64,000 nt of DNA from Macrophomina tecta (GCA_024180945.1 JAKSGN010000002.1:1054001-1118000); one strand, 5' to 3'; shown: positions 1 to 11,105, counted from the stretch's first letter. The notes: generated by a model not told the origin, from the letters alone. Numbers and translations are program-made.

Positions 1-1797
1 TGGGAAGGATTGGCAGGGAGGGCATCACTTGCATACATGAGAGGGTATCTTTTCCACTGCATGCATTTCATGCATCTGCATCGGTTGGGCGGCAAAATAC
101 GGAGTTTAAGAGGTCGGCATTTTCCTTATTCAATCTTGTGTCTTCCTTACGGTCGTTAGAGGGTGTGCGTCTTGTGTATTGCTTGTATGTGTTGTGTACG
201 GGTATTAAGACTACATTGAGGAGGCTACGAGGGATTCCAACTAGCAAAGGAGCTCTCGAGATAGATTATTGCTTGTGTAGAGTGGCACAAATTCATTCTC
301 TGATGTCATTCGCGATATCGTATCTCTCAAATCAGCGAGCGCTCTTATAGGAATCACGCTTCGACCTGTTTCTTCCCATGTCCCGGTCTATGATCGTAAC
401 CCGCCAAATCCACCAACACCCATAAAGGTCAGGTAGTATTGCCACGCCGCTCCTTTCAACGCCACTACGAAGCATACACTCCTCCCGCCAATTCGAACTC
501 CAGCACTGAACAAAACGAATTCATTCATTGAGAGATTGTGAATTCTGTTGAACGCCGTTTGAGTTCGAGCGGCTTCCACGCCGATGATGTCCGGGTAACG
601 CCAAGCATTCGAAAGCGATCTCCGTCACTTGGATGGATATCGGCCGGGGCATCGTGTAGATGGGAAATTTCTGCGATGTATCGACCTCTTTCCACTCCGA
701 AGACGAACAGCGGCGATAGCAATAGCCTGCAGCCATTACCGCGACGCTAAAGAATCGAAGCAGACTAGCACGTGCAGGGGAGTAATGGGGGACTTGAATT
801 TGGAATGGCGGAAGGGTGAGCTAAAGGGCGAGTATAGGAATCGTGTGAACAGGGCAAGGAATTTTTTTTTTTTTTTTTTTTTTTACGTTATTCTTTGCCC
901 AGCCTCGCTCCGCGTGTGCTATATCGCATTTTTATCCCTGCTCAACTTCATTTCGGAAGGAACAGACGCGGCCGTTGTTTGAGCTTGCAGGCACAATGCG
1001 ATACAACGTCCGCTGAGCACACTTTACGCCTGCAGAGAGGAGCTTCTGTGCCAGAAACCCCGCGGCGCGACTGGAAGAGCACCAGAGGGTAGAAACTATC
1101 CGAGGTAGGTCTAGCGTAGCCACAATCGACCAAATAAGCGAACAATTTCTGGCGTTGCCGCCCGCCATACGGCAACCGCGAGTGCACCCCTATGACGCTG
1201 TGCTTGCCCTTTCCGAGCAGCAACGCAACAGATCAACCACTCATTGGCTTAGATAATTAGCTAAGTTGATCACGGGTGATTTGGTGGTCCTGGAATCTCC
1301 GTCTACGGCTTCACCCACCTGCCCTGCCACCAATGGCCTTGACTCGACACGTCCCTGCCCGCATCACGGACGCGCAACGTCCGCTCAAGTTACTGACGGC
1401 CTTTCTCGTTGCACCTGGCCTTCCTCTTAATTGAGACTGGTTTTGCTAATGTTTATGACGCTGCTGAACTTCGTAGTCGATAATGGCTGTACATTCGTGG
1501 CTTTGCCTCCCATTCACCGTGCATGCCACCCCGTCTACACATTTACCTACTGTGTACCTATGCTGTCCAAGTCCTTTGGCGGTTATCAATGTCTAACATC
1601 TTTTTCCCAAATAGCTTACAGCAAGCGCGTGGCGCAATGCTGATGCGAAACTGAACAAAATCACCCAGAGCTCCTCCCAGTTATCCTGTAATGCAACCCA
1701 AGAAGTCCGTCCGCTTCCGTTTGAAGTACGCCAATTAAGATGTTGAAACACTCCGAGAAAAAGATATAGCGAGCGTCGTCTTTCGATCATGCCCACA
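1..1797. other. No recognised gene
   Basis: I see no recognisable protein or RNA gene in this stretch. Short open frames on both strands overlap one another and have no domain-like character. A T-homopolymer of more than 20 bases lies at about 861-884. The right end is the 3' flank of the coiled-coil gene on the minus strand. Confidence 0.5.
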
Positions 1798-2772
1798 TCA
1801 CGCCGTCAGTCCGGACTCGGTATCAGACTCGGTTCGTTGCCTTTTCCTGGAGGGGCGGGCCGCGACATCCTCAGGTGCTGCATCTGCTGTCGCCGTTGAG
1901 CCACCGCCCGCACAAAGTCCGCCTCCGCCCAGGCGCCTCTGGCGTCCTCGGTCTGGAGTCGGGCTTGGACTCACATTCCTCGAAGCACCCAGTGTGCGCA
2001 GCGCTTCCAACGACCTCGGATCGACGCCGCCGCCAGCCTGCGCCGCCCTGCCCCTCACCTCTCCCTCCTTCCTCTCCCTCGTCCTCGTTAGCGTCTCCCC
2101 CGACAGATCCGCATCGGGCGCCTCAATCCTCTTCCCCCGCGGCGTTCGCTGCCGCGCCTCCTCGTCCCCGGCCATCGGACTCCTCTGCTCCCTCGCCTTC
2201 GGCCGCGCTAGCGTCTTATGTGCCCTCTCCGCCATAGCCTCCGCCGCCTTCTGCAGCTCCGCCACCTCGCCCACAACGTCATCAAAATCAGCTCGATAGT
2301 CGGCGTTCTCCTGGCGCAGCGCGGCATTGTCGGCCTTGAGCTCGCAGACTTCCTCCTCGAAGGCGCCGATGCGGGCATCAAGCGCCTTCTCCGCCCTCTC
2401 GAGCGCCTCGTTGCGCTTGGCCAGCCAGCCCTTCTCCGCCGTCAGCTGCTGCACCGTGTCCTCAAGCCAGGCGTTGCGCGCCTCCAGCCGCGTCGTCTTG
2501 GAGACGTACTTGTCGCGCTGCGACGCCAGCTGCGCGGTGAGCTTCTCGCGCTGGTCGGCCAGCTTCTGCTCGTACGTCTTGCGCGTGTCAGCGAGCTCGT
2601 GGCGCAGGATGGCGAGCTGCTCCTCGAGGTGGCGCGCGTGCTCGACTTGCAGGCGCGGGCTGCGCGGCGGGTCCGGGTACGGCAAGGGGGGTTGGTGTGG
2701 GTCGGCGGAAGGAGCGTCTTGTTGCTGGGCGGGTGGCTCCTCGCGGCGAGACGGGGCGAAGAAGCTGAACAT
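1798..2772 (-). CDS. Coiled-coil protein, function unknown (324 aa)
   Basis: This intronless frame is read on the minus strand. I start it at the ATG at 2770-2772 (MFSFFAPSRREEPP...). An upstream in-frame ATG at 2892 would add 40 residues that look like translated leader. Residues about 43-195 form a long heptad-like coiled coil rich in Glu, Lys, Arg, Leu and Ala. It is flanked by a Pro/Gln-rich N-terminus and a basic/Ser-rich C-terminus carrying a KRQR stretch that could be a nuclear signal. There is no signal peptide or membrane segment. The opposite-strand 232-aa frame is Leu/Arg-rich, as expected for an antisense shadow of a coiled coil. Related fungal proteins are structural or scaffold-like, but I cannot name a family. 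It is divergent from the Kelch gene across about 1.07 kb. Confidence 0.7.
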   Translation of the reverse strand: MFSFFAPSRREEPPAQQQDAPSADPHQPPLPYPDPPRSPRLQVEHARHLEEQLAILRHELADTRKTYEQKLADQREKLTAQLASQRDKYVSKTTRLEARNAWLEDTVQQLTAEKGWLAKRNEALERAEKALDARIGAFEEEVCELKADNAALRQENADYRADFDDVVGEVAELQKAAEAMAERAHKTLARPKAREQRSPMAGDEEARQRTPRGKRIEAPDADLSGETLTRTRERKEGEVRGRAAQAGGGVDPRSLEALRTLGASRNVSPSPTPDRGRQRRLGGGGLCAGGGSTATADAAPEDVAARPSRKRQRTESDTESGLTA

Positions 2773-3840
2773 GGTGGCTGCTGTGCTGTTGGTGCGCCGC
2801 TGTGGGCACGGCAGGAGTTGGAGAGGCGGAGATGTATGATACAGCAGGACACGGCTTGGAACACTCGAAGGGACCGAAAGATGAAGTGGCAAGAAGTAAG
2901 GAAGGCAGGTGTATAAAATACAGAGGTGAAGTGAAAAAGAAAAGAGACTCGGCAGACGCGGATAGGCCTGGTCTAGCGCGTTAGTCGAGAGCCATTCTGT
3001 GGTGGGAGAGCAGAGGAGGAAGGAAACAAGGGATTTCGACCAAATACTTACGCGAACGGAAAGTGAAGCGTGAGGCTGTTTCTAGAAGGAGAATGGAGGT
3101 GCGAGGGGCCGTGTTTTCGGGGCGGAAGAGGTGTTGGGACGCGCTGGTTGGCCGGCCAACACCAAAGAAAGTCTGGAGAGAACAGGTGGGGCAGCGCACA
3201 AGAGCCTCTGACGCCAGAAATCCAGCTCTAATTGCTCCACACACCTTCGAAACAGAAAAAGGAAAAAGAAAAGAGAAAAAGCCTTCATAACAGGCTCCCA
3301 GCCGCCTTCTCTCTTCGCACCGTGCAGCTCGAGACTGTTCTCTCCTACGCTTCCTTCGTGTCGCACCCGGCCCTTAACACACAGACCAGCTGTCTTAGTT
3401 AAGAAACATTGTCAACACCCTAAAATCTCGAGTGCAGACCTCTTCGACCGCGAGGGCAAGCCATTACGTCACCAAGCATAATGCCATTCTGCAGCAGGCA
3501 GCCCTATGCTACGGGCATTAATGCAAACTTGGGTTGATATGCGTCCAACGGCCACTCATAGCCGAATCATCCAATAGTATCTAACTTTGATCTACACCTC
3601 TTCCGAACTCCATACAGGCTTCCGGCAGCGTCAATACTCGCTTGATCGTCGTTTCCACCACTGAATAGATACGTCCCAAGAATGGAGCGGGCCTATGAAA
3701 TCGAAGGCTAACCGCCGAACAACTTCAGGGCGGGTGGAGCTGCGGCACAGCAAGCCCACGTAAATAGCACACTCGACCACGACGTCTCCGCCGGCTTTTG
3801 CAAACTCCCAGATACTCACTCACCACAACTTCTGACCTCC
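2773..3840. promoter_or_regulatory. Intergenic region between divergent genes
   Basis: This 1.07-kb region separates the start codons of the coiled-coil gene (minus) and the Kelch gene (plus) and must hold both promoters. Pyrimidine-rich stretches lie near 3300-3360 and just before 3841. No TATA element or known operator is confidently visible. Confidence 0.4.
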
Positions 3841-5583
3841 ATGTTGTTTTCTCTAGCGAAAACAAGCCTCGCACGACGTACGCTCAATGTCGCCTTTTTC
3901 ATTCTCAGCACGCCCTCCCTCATTACCGCGCAAGTCCCAGATGCTGCGGATTTCATCCGGCGAAACAACCATGGAACCGTCTCGGTCGGCAACTTCGTGT
4001 ACATAGACGGCGGGTTGTACTCAAAATACGTGGACGGCGAGGTATGGGGTCCATTTCCCAACACGAAGACTCTCGCCATCGACATGCGCACTTCCTGGAC
4101 CAACAAGACCGTCAAAATCACCGAGATCAGCAAGGGAAATTCTCCAGTCTTCTTCCAGCCCCAGTACTGGCCCGATGAAAGTTCCGACTCATTCTACTCC
4201 TGGTCCGGTGGCGCGCCATCAGGATACCCCGTTTCCGAAAAGAGCCTTTGGAAATTTACGGGCGACGGGAAGGGTGGCGGGAGCTGGGCACGCCAGTCTA
4301 TCTCTGATTCCGATGGTGAATTCAAAAACCTCACGAGGCCCGTTGGTGGCTACAGCGCGGTCGTCGACGGGGTAGGGTATTACGTTGGGGGCTACGCCAC
4401 GGGCTCCACAGACGACATAAATTTCGAGGGATCCGACATGGTCCCAGTACCTGGAGTAGTCTCCTACAACTTCTCCTCGGGCGCCTGGAGTAACGATTCC
4501 TCCTCTGGGTGGAGCCAGTATGGGACCGGCATGCGGGGACAGGCGGCGGCCGTCCCCTTCGGAAATGACGGCGGGTTGCTGGTGCTGCTGGGCGGCGAAA
4601 GCGGGACCCGCGAGTCAGTATCGAACCAGCGCGGCTACATGGACTTCAGTAGCGTCACCATCTACGACACCGCGAATGGATCCTGGTACTCGCAGACCAC
4701 CACCGGCGAAGCTCCCAGCACGCGAGACGAGTTCTGTATGGCGGCCGCTCAAGGGGAGCATTCGACGGAGCTCCTCGTGTTCGGTGGCTGGACCGTTGCG
4801 ACGGGCCTGACGCACAATGACTCCTACATCCTCTCCCTGCCGGCTTTCCACTGGTTCAAGGGGCCGACTGATACCTCGCCGCGAGTTGGGCTTTCTTGCC
4901 ATCCTGTGGGGAGCGGAAGGCAGGTTCTGGTCATTGGCGGACAGGATAACAATAACAACACATATCGATGGGAGAACCCGGATCCGTGGACGCAGGGATT
5001 GGGCATCTTCGATATGACGGCCATGGAGTGGAGCGATGGGTACGACGCGGACGCTGGAGTGTACGAGTCTCCACAGGTGGTGAGGGATTGGTATGCCGAC
5101 AACAGCAACGCGGAGCTGGAGTGGTCATCGGATACTGTGCGGGCACTTTTCTCCAGGACGACTACTACCAATACTTCAACCTCCGCTTCAGATAGTGCCA
5201 CCACAGCGTCATATGTTGCAACATCGTCTGCAGCAGTGTCGCCCGAGGACGATACCGATTCTACGAAATCCAGCACCGGCGCCATTGCCGGCGGAGTGAT
5301 CGGCGGTATCGCTGGACTCGCGCTCATGGGTCTCGCAATTTTCTTCTGGCGGCGTCGCAAGAGGCAAGAAAACTTCCCTGGGGCAGCTGTTTTCGTGGAT
5401 GAAATGGGCGGAGAGTCCAAGGTCGAGCTGCATGGATATAGCACAAGGGCTGAATTGCCCACAAAGGTCCATGAGAGAACTGAATTGCCGGGGGACTGGC
5501 CTCGGAGAGCGGAACTGCCAGTTAAAGGACAGAGTTGGCATGAGAGGCCCGTCGAACTGCCAACAATCAAGGCGCATCGGTAA
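3841..5583 (+). CDS. Secreted/plasma-membrane Kelch-repeat protein (580 aa)
   Basis: Single exon with a well-placed ATG. Residues 1-31 form a signal peptide (hydrophobic core ending STPSLITAQ). The ectodomain carries Kelch-type blades, recognisable by repeated GG-doublet strands such as VDGVGYYVGGY, LLVLLGGESG, LLVFGGW and VLVIGGQ. These would fold as a beta-propeller. Many N-glycosylation sequons (NKT, NLT, NFS, NGS, NNT) fit an extracellular location. A Ser/Thr-rich stalk precedes one membrane helix at about 480-502 (GAIAGGVIGGIAGLALMGLA), followed by RRRKR as stop-transfer. The cytoplasmic tail repeats an x-ELP motif (RAELP, RTELP, RAELP, PVELP). Secreted Kelch proteins with this layout are common in Dothideomycetes, and their ligand is unknown. 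The tail could be a docking module, but that is inference. Confidence 0.9.
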   Translation: MLFSLAKTSLARRTLNVAFFILSTPSLITAQVPDAADFIRRNNHGTVSVGNFVYIDGGLYSKYVDGEVWGPFPNTKTLAIDMRTSWTNKTVKITEISKGNSPVFFQPQYWPDESSDSFYSWSGGAPSGYPVSEKSLWKFTGDGKGGGSWARQSISDSDGEFKNLTRPVGGYSAVVDGVGYYVGGYATGSTDDINFEGSDMVPVPGVVSYNFSSGAWSNDSSSGWSQYGTGMRGQAAAVPFGNDGGLLVLLGGESGTRESVSNQRGYMDFSSVTIYDTANGSWYSQTTTGEAPSTRDEFCMAAAQGEHSTELLVFGGWTVATGLTHNDSYILSLPAFHWFKGPTDTSPRVGLSCHPVGSGRQVLVIGGQDNNNNTYRWENPDPWTQGLGIFDMTAMEWSDGYDADAGVYESPQVVRDWYADNSNAELEWSSDTVRALFSRTTTTNTSTSASDSATTASYVATSSAAVSPEDDTDSTKSSTGAIAGGVIGGIAGLALMGLAIFFWRRRKRQENFPGAAVFVDEMGGESKVELHGYSTRAELPTKVHERTELPGDWPRRAELPVKGQSWHERPVELPTIKAHR

Positions 5584-6349
5584 CGTTATGGTCGGAATCT
5601 CAGCGCTTTTCTTCCCACTCAACGAATAAGCATGATAATTTATGATAAGACCGCCATGTAGTGAATACGAGCCGTAAATTCGAATTGAAGGAACCGTTCA
5701 GGCGCGAATTACCCGACATCCCCATTTCTGTCAATTCATTTCAACACCTTCTGCGGTATTCAGAACCAAGGTATCTTCTTCTCTGATGCCCGCTGGTCAA
5801 TTACGCGAACCCTTGCGCCGACATTATTGCCGTGGCAAGCTCATATATATACGTACGGACTTGAAGAATCCATGCGGACTCACTTGTCTGAAACCGGCTG
5901 TACACATCTCTATCCGTATGGGCCCTTCAAACTTCCTATGATAAGGGTAAGGTTAGAGCGCTTTGACATTGGTGATGTATTGCTATTGCTGTACTTCGAA
6001 GCGGAATACGTCTCCCGGAAGGTCTATGCGATTTGACGAAGTATGCAGTGATGTATTAGACCACTAATATGATTGGACTAGACATCGGCGTTCGAATGCT
6101 AGTTGAACAACGATCATCAAGTATACGAAGTGGCGGCATAGATGCGGACCCGCGCGCGATTACGCGGCCTTCAGCGTTGGGCTTCGGGTTGGAAGGAGAC
6201 GTCCTAGCCCCATTTCGTACATTCGAATGCCTGGCTAGGGGATCCGAGGTTCTAAAAGTAGGAAACGGTTATAGGAAGACCCTGAAAGCCCAAGCAAAAG
6301 AAAGATGTGGTGTGTGGTGTGAGGGAGCAACCAGTAGCTCTGGAAAGAA
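5584..6349. other. AT-richer intergenic stretch, no gene recognised
   Basis: This is the 3' flank of the Kelch gene followed by AT-richer sequence. One 69-aa open frame (5827-6036) has no recognisable features. Nothing functional can be supported. Confidence 0.4.
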
Positions 6350-6900
6350 GTGGCCCATCACGTAGTAGTTGCCGAATCCATGTTCCACTTCCGCCTTTCG
6401 GTCGAGAGATCGGAAAACAGGTCGTTGGATGTTTGGAATCTTTCCATCAACTCCGAGTTTACTTGCAACGTGTCCATCGAAGTGACCAGTTGCGCCCTCG
6501 ACTTTTGCGCGAAGCTTTACACCAAATGCACCGAGCACAACAAGATCGTCGGCGTCGGCAGCGGCGTCACCATGGCGCTGAACCCCACCGTTCCCGACAT
6601 CGCCGACCGGCACAGCTCGGCGGTCTGGTCGCCTTTACGGCGAGCGGCGCGGGCGACGCGATCACCTGACGGAACGGCTGCTGTTCTGGGTGTAAATCGG
6701 GCATTGCCTGGACGAGTCAGATCTGAACGATGTGCTGAGCTGCTTCGTGGAGGCGTTGATGAGCATTGTGCGGTTGGCCGATGAGATAGACGTGTCTTGC
6801 GCCGACGGGCAGCCGACGCGCAATGCAGAAAGCGATTCCATAACCAACATGCACTGCACTCGGGATGACAGGCGATCACCAGGCAAAAGGTTCAAAAAAA
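6350..6900 (+). pseudogene. Possible internal remnant of a DUF3176-type membrane protein
   Basis: The plus-strand reading contains a TSCALDFCAKLY stretch. It resembles the conserved cysteine motif (ECALWFCVxxY type) in the ectodomain of fungal DUF3176 proteins. About 200 bases further on, in another frame, VEALMSIVRLADEID resembles the segment that precedes the last membrane helices of that family. A much clearer C-terminal relic of the same family lies downstream on the same strand at 7468-7806. The frames shift and stop, so nothing here is translatable as one protein. Assignment to the same ancestral gene is inference from order and orientation. Confidence 0.25.
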
Positions 6901-7467
6901 AAAAAACCAAAACGTACAACAGCCGGGATTCCCCAATGGGGACCCACTTGAGTACTAATCGGCCGGTTCGCAGCTTAAGTACGGCTGAGCGGACGGGAAG
7001 CCCTGTATTCTGCGACCTATGGTCGTACGTGACAGAAGCACCGCATAGCATCTATTATGAACTTAAAACCTATGCCTTGTAGATAGTCACCTGATCCATG
7101 TCTTCCTTCTATGACCCTTAGGGCTTCTGGATTCGTGACTTAACCCTACCGCTCTATTTCTGTCGCGAAATTTATTATCTGATTACGAAAATGCGCTATG
7201 GTTCGTAAAAGTAGGCCGGTAACTGCACGCTCGCTCGTAAAATACGAGCTCCTCTATATGTGCGATTAGGTCATCATCGGTAGCTACCCTTCAGATTTCT
7301 GGCCCCAGATCGCTCCGCTTCTTAGCCTTAAATCTTTTAACGAATTTTCAGCGGTTCCGCCTTCCTCCGGCCGGGGGCTTTCCGTTTTGGTTTTTTTTTT
7401 TTTTTTTTTTTCCGCTGACTTCCTGCATTTCGTGGTCGACAATCACGACATCACGACGTTAACGTAG

Positions 7468-7806
7468 GATGTGTTTGAAGAGGAGGTTCGTATCGAGGTA
7501 TTTTTGCCGTGGCTGATGTATCCGCTGGCGCCTGTAGTGTTTGTGATGTGCCTGCTCGTCGTGACTATCCTGGAAGCGGTGCGCGGCCGCTGGTGCTGAG
7601 GTCGAGTCCGCTGGCGTTGCTAAATCATGGGCTGGGGGCTGGAAGTCGGAGGAATGGAGGTTGGATGACGCGCGTGCAAAAGCGATAGGGGCAACGGAAC
7701 AGCTTTACAAGCTGGCTACTGATGTGAAGGCGACCCTGGAGAGGAATGCGGAAGGCGATTTCAAGTTTGTGGAGGCACACTCGAAGGGCATAGAGAGGCC
7801 TGGGTA
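7468..7806 (+). pseudogene. Frameshifted C-terminal relic of a DUF3176-family membrane protein
   Basis: Three consecutive frames together reproduce the typical C-terminal end of this fungal family. Frame 1 (7468-7599) gives an extracellular strand ending FLPWL and a hydrophobic helix (YPLAPVVFVMCLLVVTIL). After a frame change near 7590 comes RSSPLALLNHGL, the counterpart of the family's WKSSxLALLFHGL signature. After another change near 7641 comes a WRLDDARAKA...RNAEGDFKFV tail, matching the usual amphipathic end. Two frameshifts and lost upstream exons make it non-functional. Fungi carry many paralogues of this uncharacterised family, so loss of one copy in a relic zone is plausible. Recognition rests on motif memory, not alignment. 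Confidence 0.5.
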
Positions 7807-8799
7807 CCTGTTACCGGTTGATCCATGCCGTCCAGGACCTTTGGCGCCAGTTTGGTTACCCTTGGGGGGGTCGAATCAGTCCGAATTGAAATGGCGAAAA
7901 GCCCTGATGATAAATATGTCCAAACAGCAGCGGAAATTCCACGTGCAGTGCTTGGCAAAGGTGACCAGGTGGCCACAAATCTGTCGACAGCTAATTTGGG
8001 GTAAAGACCGTCCAACAAAGGTCAGGGTCCTCTTCTCGGCACAGATGCCTCGATGGATGTGTTAGAAAGACGGGCGGAGATTGATCGGCATTGACAAGAG
8101 AAGTTCTCGGAGCAAGTGCCTGCACCACAAAGCGTTGAGTAGCTGCCTGAAAATCTGTGAACAAACTGCCGATAGTCACTGATCTCATGGCTGTCGTCTT
8201 TTGGTTGCTCCAGCATGGTCGTGGAAGAACCGAGACATCCCAGTGCTAGCACGTAATGGAGCCTCCGTGTTTTGGAAACAAGCACAGGAAGGTTTCGGTT
8301 TTGAGGAGGCAGCCGCGGCTATGCCTGCTCACGATCTTCCAGGATGGCACAATCCAGGCTTCGTTTATGCGGTTGCCAGTGGCTTCCTGAATGCCTGTCG
8401 ACTGCCTGCAAGCCATGTTCCAAAGTGATTGCAGCCCTGCATCGGTTTGATCTTCCATTTATGTAGACTGCAGGTATCCATAAGGCGCTGCGCCGCCCGC
8501 TGTGTCTTTTCAACTAATGGCGTGTCTCCGCATCCATTGCCGGTTCCTCCAATGCTGAACCATTGTCCTCCTCCCACACTCCGGGTCTTTCTCATTCTGT
8601 AGATAATTGGGGGACTTGAGATACAGACCAGCACGTTCATCAATGCTAATGCAATTCGACTATCGCCGCCGACGGGTTATGGAAGCGTACCAGGGTGATT
8701 ATGCACTTTGTAGCGACCTGTCGACACCGTACAGCCTTATCTCAATGGCAGAAGAAACAGGACAAGCTTTGCCCTTCTACCCTGACGAGGCTTCCCGAC
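7807..8799. other. Decayed sequence, no gene recognised
   Basis: Short frames on both strands overlap and have no recognisable motif. The stretch lies between two protein relics and may be further remnant of either. No repeat boundary is visible. Confidence 0.35.
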
Positions 8800-9367
8800 A
8801 AAGGGAGGCACAGAAACGCTTTCCTGCCCTCATTGCGTTCTGACCGTTTCTGGGTCAGCAATCCATCAAGTGTGATGATTTTTCGGGACTCATCGCCAGG
8901 CAGTCATAACCATGCTCAAAAAAAGGAAACACATCCGCCATTGTACAGCGAGACGGCTATCGCTACATAAATTCAACTGGAAAGCCAAGTACTGCTTTAC
9001 GTGCAGCTTGTGGCTTCCCAACCCTCAGGAATACGTCATGCATCTGAAGGCACATTTGGAAGCCCTCGACCAATTTTATGGTATTATCGGGCTACTAGGG
9101 ATTCTGATTGTGCCTGCTTGATGCCCTTTCTGTCTGGGAGACAAGCATGTCGACAAACATACATACCACATGAGACCGAAAGAATTCCCTTCATATGAAC
9201 GCCTCGTCCGCCACCTGTCGAACCACATAAACCCGCTAGGCGGGAGACTATCACGGTGTCAAAACACTAAATTCCCGAGCAAAGACCTGTTGACCAAGCG
9301 TAATTTGCTGCACCATCTTGCAGTACATCGTGGGCTTTCGATGTGCCCGAGAAGCCCGGGCTTGTGA
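8800..9367 (+). pseudogene. C2H2 zinc-finger protein relic with in-frame stop codons
   Basis: One continuous reading frame shows a series of CxxC...HxxxH-like fingers: a CPHC pair near 8825, then YCFTCSLWLPNPQEYVMHLKAH at about 8990-9050, CPFCLGDKH just after 9121, and an HLSNH finger near 9215. The frame is broken by two adjacent TGA codons at about 8873-8878 and another TGA at 9119-9121, with no frameshift needed. Spacing and composition recall the C-terminal finger region of fungal FluG/DUF3435-associated proteins, some of which are Starship tyrosine recombinases. I see no recombinase catalytic motif, so that link is only a hint. Stops arising from CGA or TGG by C-to-T change would suit RIP or deamination. 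Confidence 0.45.
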
Positions 9368-9579
9368 GCTCCGACGAGGACGTTACCAACATCCGGGGTA
9401 CCCGCGAAGCTTCTTTCTCCCTCCCAGCTCAGAATCCATCTGATGCCAACATGGAGCTATCGCAAGCAGTTCAAAGATACCCGTACCGCTCGAGCCATGC
9501 TGCGGCTGACGAGCTGTCCCTGCGGCGGAGGCAGCAGCAAGAACGAAGCATGCAGCGTAAATCAAAGCTAACTTGAAGC

Positions 9580-10800
9580 GACAGCAGCGGTCTATGCGTA
9601 CGGTCAGCTGAGGCGAAAAATTTTAATCAAAGTTAGAGCTAGCGAAAGTACAAAGGCCTTCGGGCCCCATTGGGCTATTGCTGGAACGAAAAAATCGTGG
9701 CGTCATGCTCCGAATCTGAGCTGGCAGGCTTTTCTTGAATCCAACGGCTATTATATCAGTAGTGTTTATCTAAGAACGATATTTATCCGCGAAGATACCG
9801 TCCTAAGATAATTGGCCTTGCTATACTTACCAGTGGCAATTTGGTGTGTATTACAATTAACGGGCAACATCATATGTTAAGAGTACATAGGCGGTGTGTT
9901 ACGGCGCACTCTCCATGGTATAGGATATGAGGAAGGAGGAAACATCCTATAAAGACCGTTCGAGAAAAGAAGGACTTACGTGCTATCGTACGTAGCCGCT
10001 ACGAGAAATACCTACTAATCCCTTAGAGCTAGGCTCGCTACAGCTTTATCGTATACATACTTTTCTAGTACCAGGTTCCTAAGAAAGCTCTAGCCATCGT
10101 ATTCAACTTTAAAAATAGACTTTAACAGTAGAGTTTAGATTCCAGTAGCTACGCGGCCTTTGTACCAAGTACTTAGTTGCCCTATCCGCTCCGCTCGTTC
10201 TTAACCGTCTGTCACTGTTTGGATCCCGTGCTACTAATTACTGCTAATGAACCACCAAATCACACAAATGGCCCAAATAGAACCATAATTACAGACCATG
10301 TAACACGCAAATCAGCCCTCCGGCGATTTGCAGTGTTCTTTACCTTGACCACTCAAGCCTACTTGACCACCATCGTTACACCATCTCTTTTACCCACTCA
10401 AGGTATGCTCTGTACTACTTACCACCCGTATCCGGTGTTTGGATCCTTAGAGGCAGAGATCCGCCGTTACGTGTTGCAGTGAACAACGGTTCAGGGTAGA
10501 TAGCGCTCGTATTAGCACGACAGCATGAGTACAAAGGGCCACCACGTGGAGAAACAGGGATAGATGGCTACGGAGGAATGTGAATTCTCACACCTAGGGC
10601 AGCGCTAGAGTACGCGAGCGATCTTAAATCTGCGCTGTCGGAGATTTCCAGCTGTACGATTAATCGGAACGCCTTAAAGTGGCTCTCAAAGGGTTGTTTT
10701 TGCCTCTTGTTGAAAGATGCATAGATCTCTCGTAAACCTTATTGGTTCTAGGTTTAGGGCTGACAAGAAAGCGCTCTCTCCGCGCGTCCGCCCGCCGTGT
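9580..10800. repeat. TA-dinucleotide-rich, RIP-like relic DNA
   Basis: The stretch is dense in TA and CTA/TAG trinucleotides, with stops in all frames (for example around 9960-10160). Only one open frame of about 100 codons exists (10177-10482). This composition is typical of transposon copies mutated by repeat-induced point mutation in ascomycetes. No terminal repeats or residual domains could be read, so the parent element is not identified. Confidence 0.45.
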
Positions 10801-10823
10801 TAAACGAGTTACTCAAGTTTCCC

Positions 10824-10831
10824 TATTTAAA
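10824..10831 (+). promoter_or_regulatory. TATA-like box upstream of the interrupted secreted-protein gene
   Basis: TATTTAAA lies about 165 bases before the ATG at 10994. A pyrimidine-rich stretch (about 10860-10880) in between resembles fungal transcription-start contexts. It supports the idea that the interrupted ORF had its own promoter. Confidence 0.35.
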
Positions 10832-11097
10832 GCCTTTACGATGACCCCGTAAAAAACACCATCTCCTCTCGATTCTCTGCAATCGCACGTTCTAGCCGTC
10901 AACCGCCCACCCTACAGTCTTACTGTACAAGTAGGTACATATGCCGTAGCAGTCTGCCCGCATCAAGCTTGCGCTAATGCTGTAACAGAAGAAATGAAAC
11001 TCCGGCAGCTACTTCAGATCCAGATGCTCTGTTTCGCATGCTACGTAACAGCACACGACTGCGAGCAAGTACAAGTCAGCTTTCTCTCCGAATGCGC

Positions 11098-11105
11098 GTG
11101 GGGAT
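11098..11105. repeat. Left 8-bp target-site duplication (GTGGGGAT)
   Basis: These eight bases directly precede the left terminal inverted repeat and are identical to 13966-13973 after the right one. Eight bases is the duplication length diagnostic of hAT insertion. Confidence 0.95.

Noticed and set aside
2218..2916. 232-codon plus-strand Leu/Arg-rich frame
   Set aside because: It is the mirror of the coiled-coil gene; Glu/Lys-rich helices read antisense give Leu/Arg-rich frames.
4824..5570. 248-codon minus-strand frame under the Kelch gene
   Set aside because: Antisense to a gene with clear signal peptide, propeller motifs and membrane helix.
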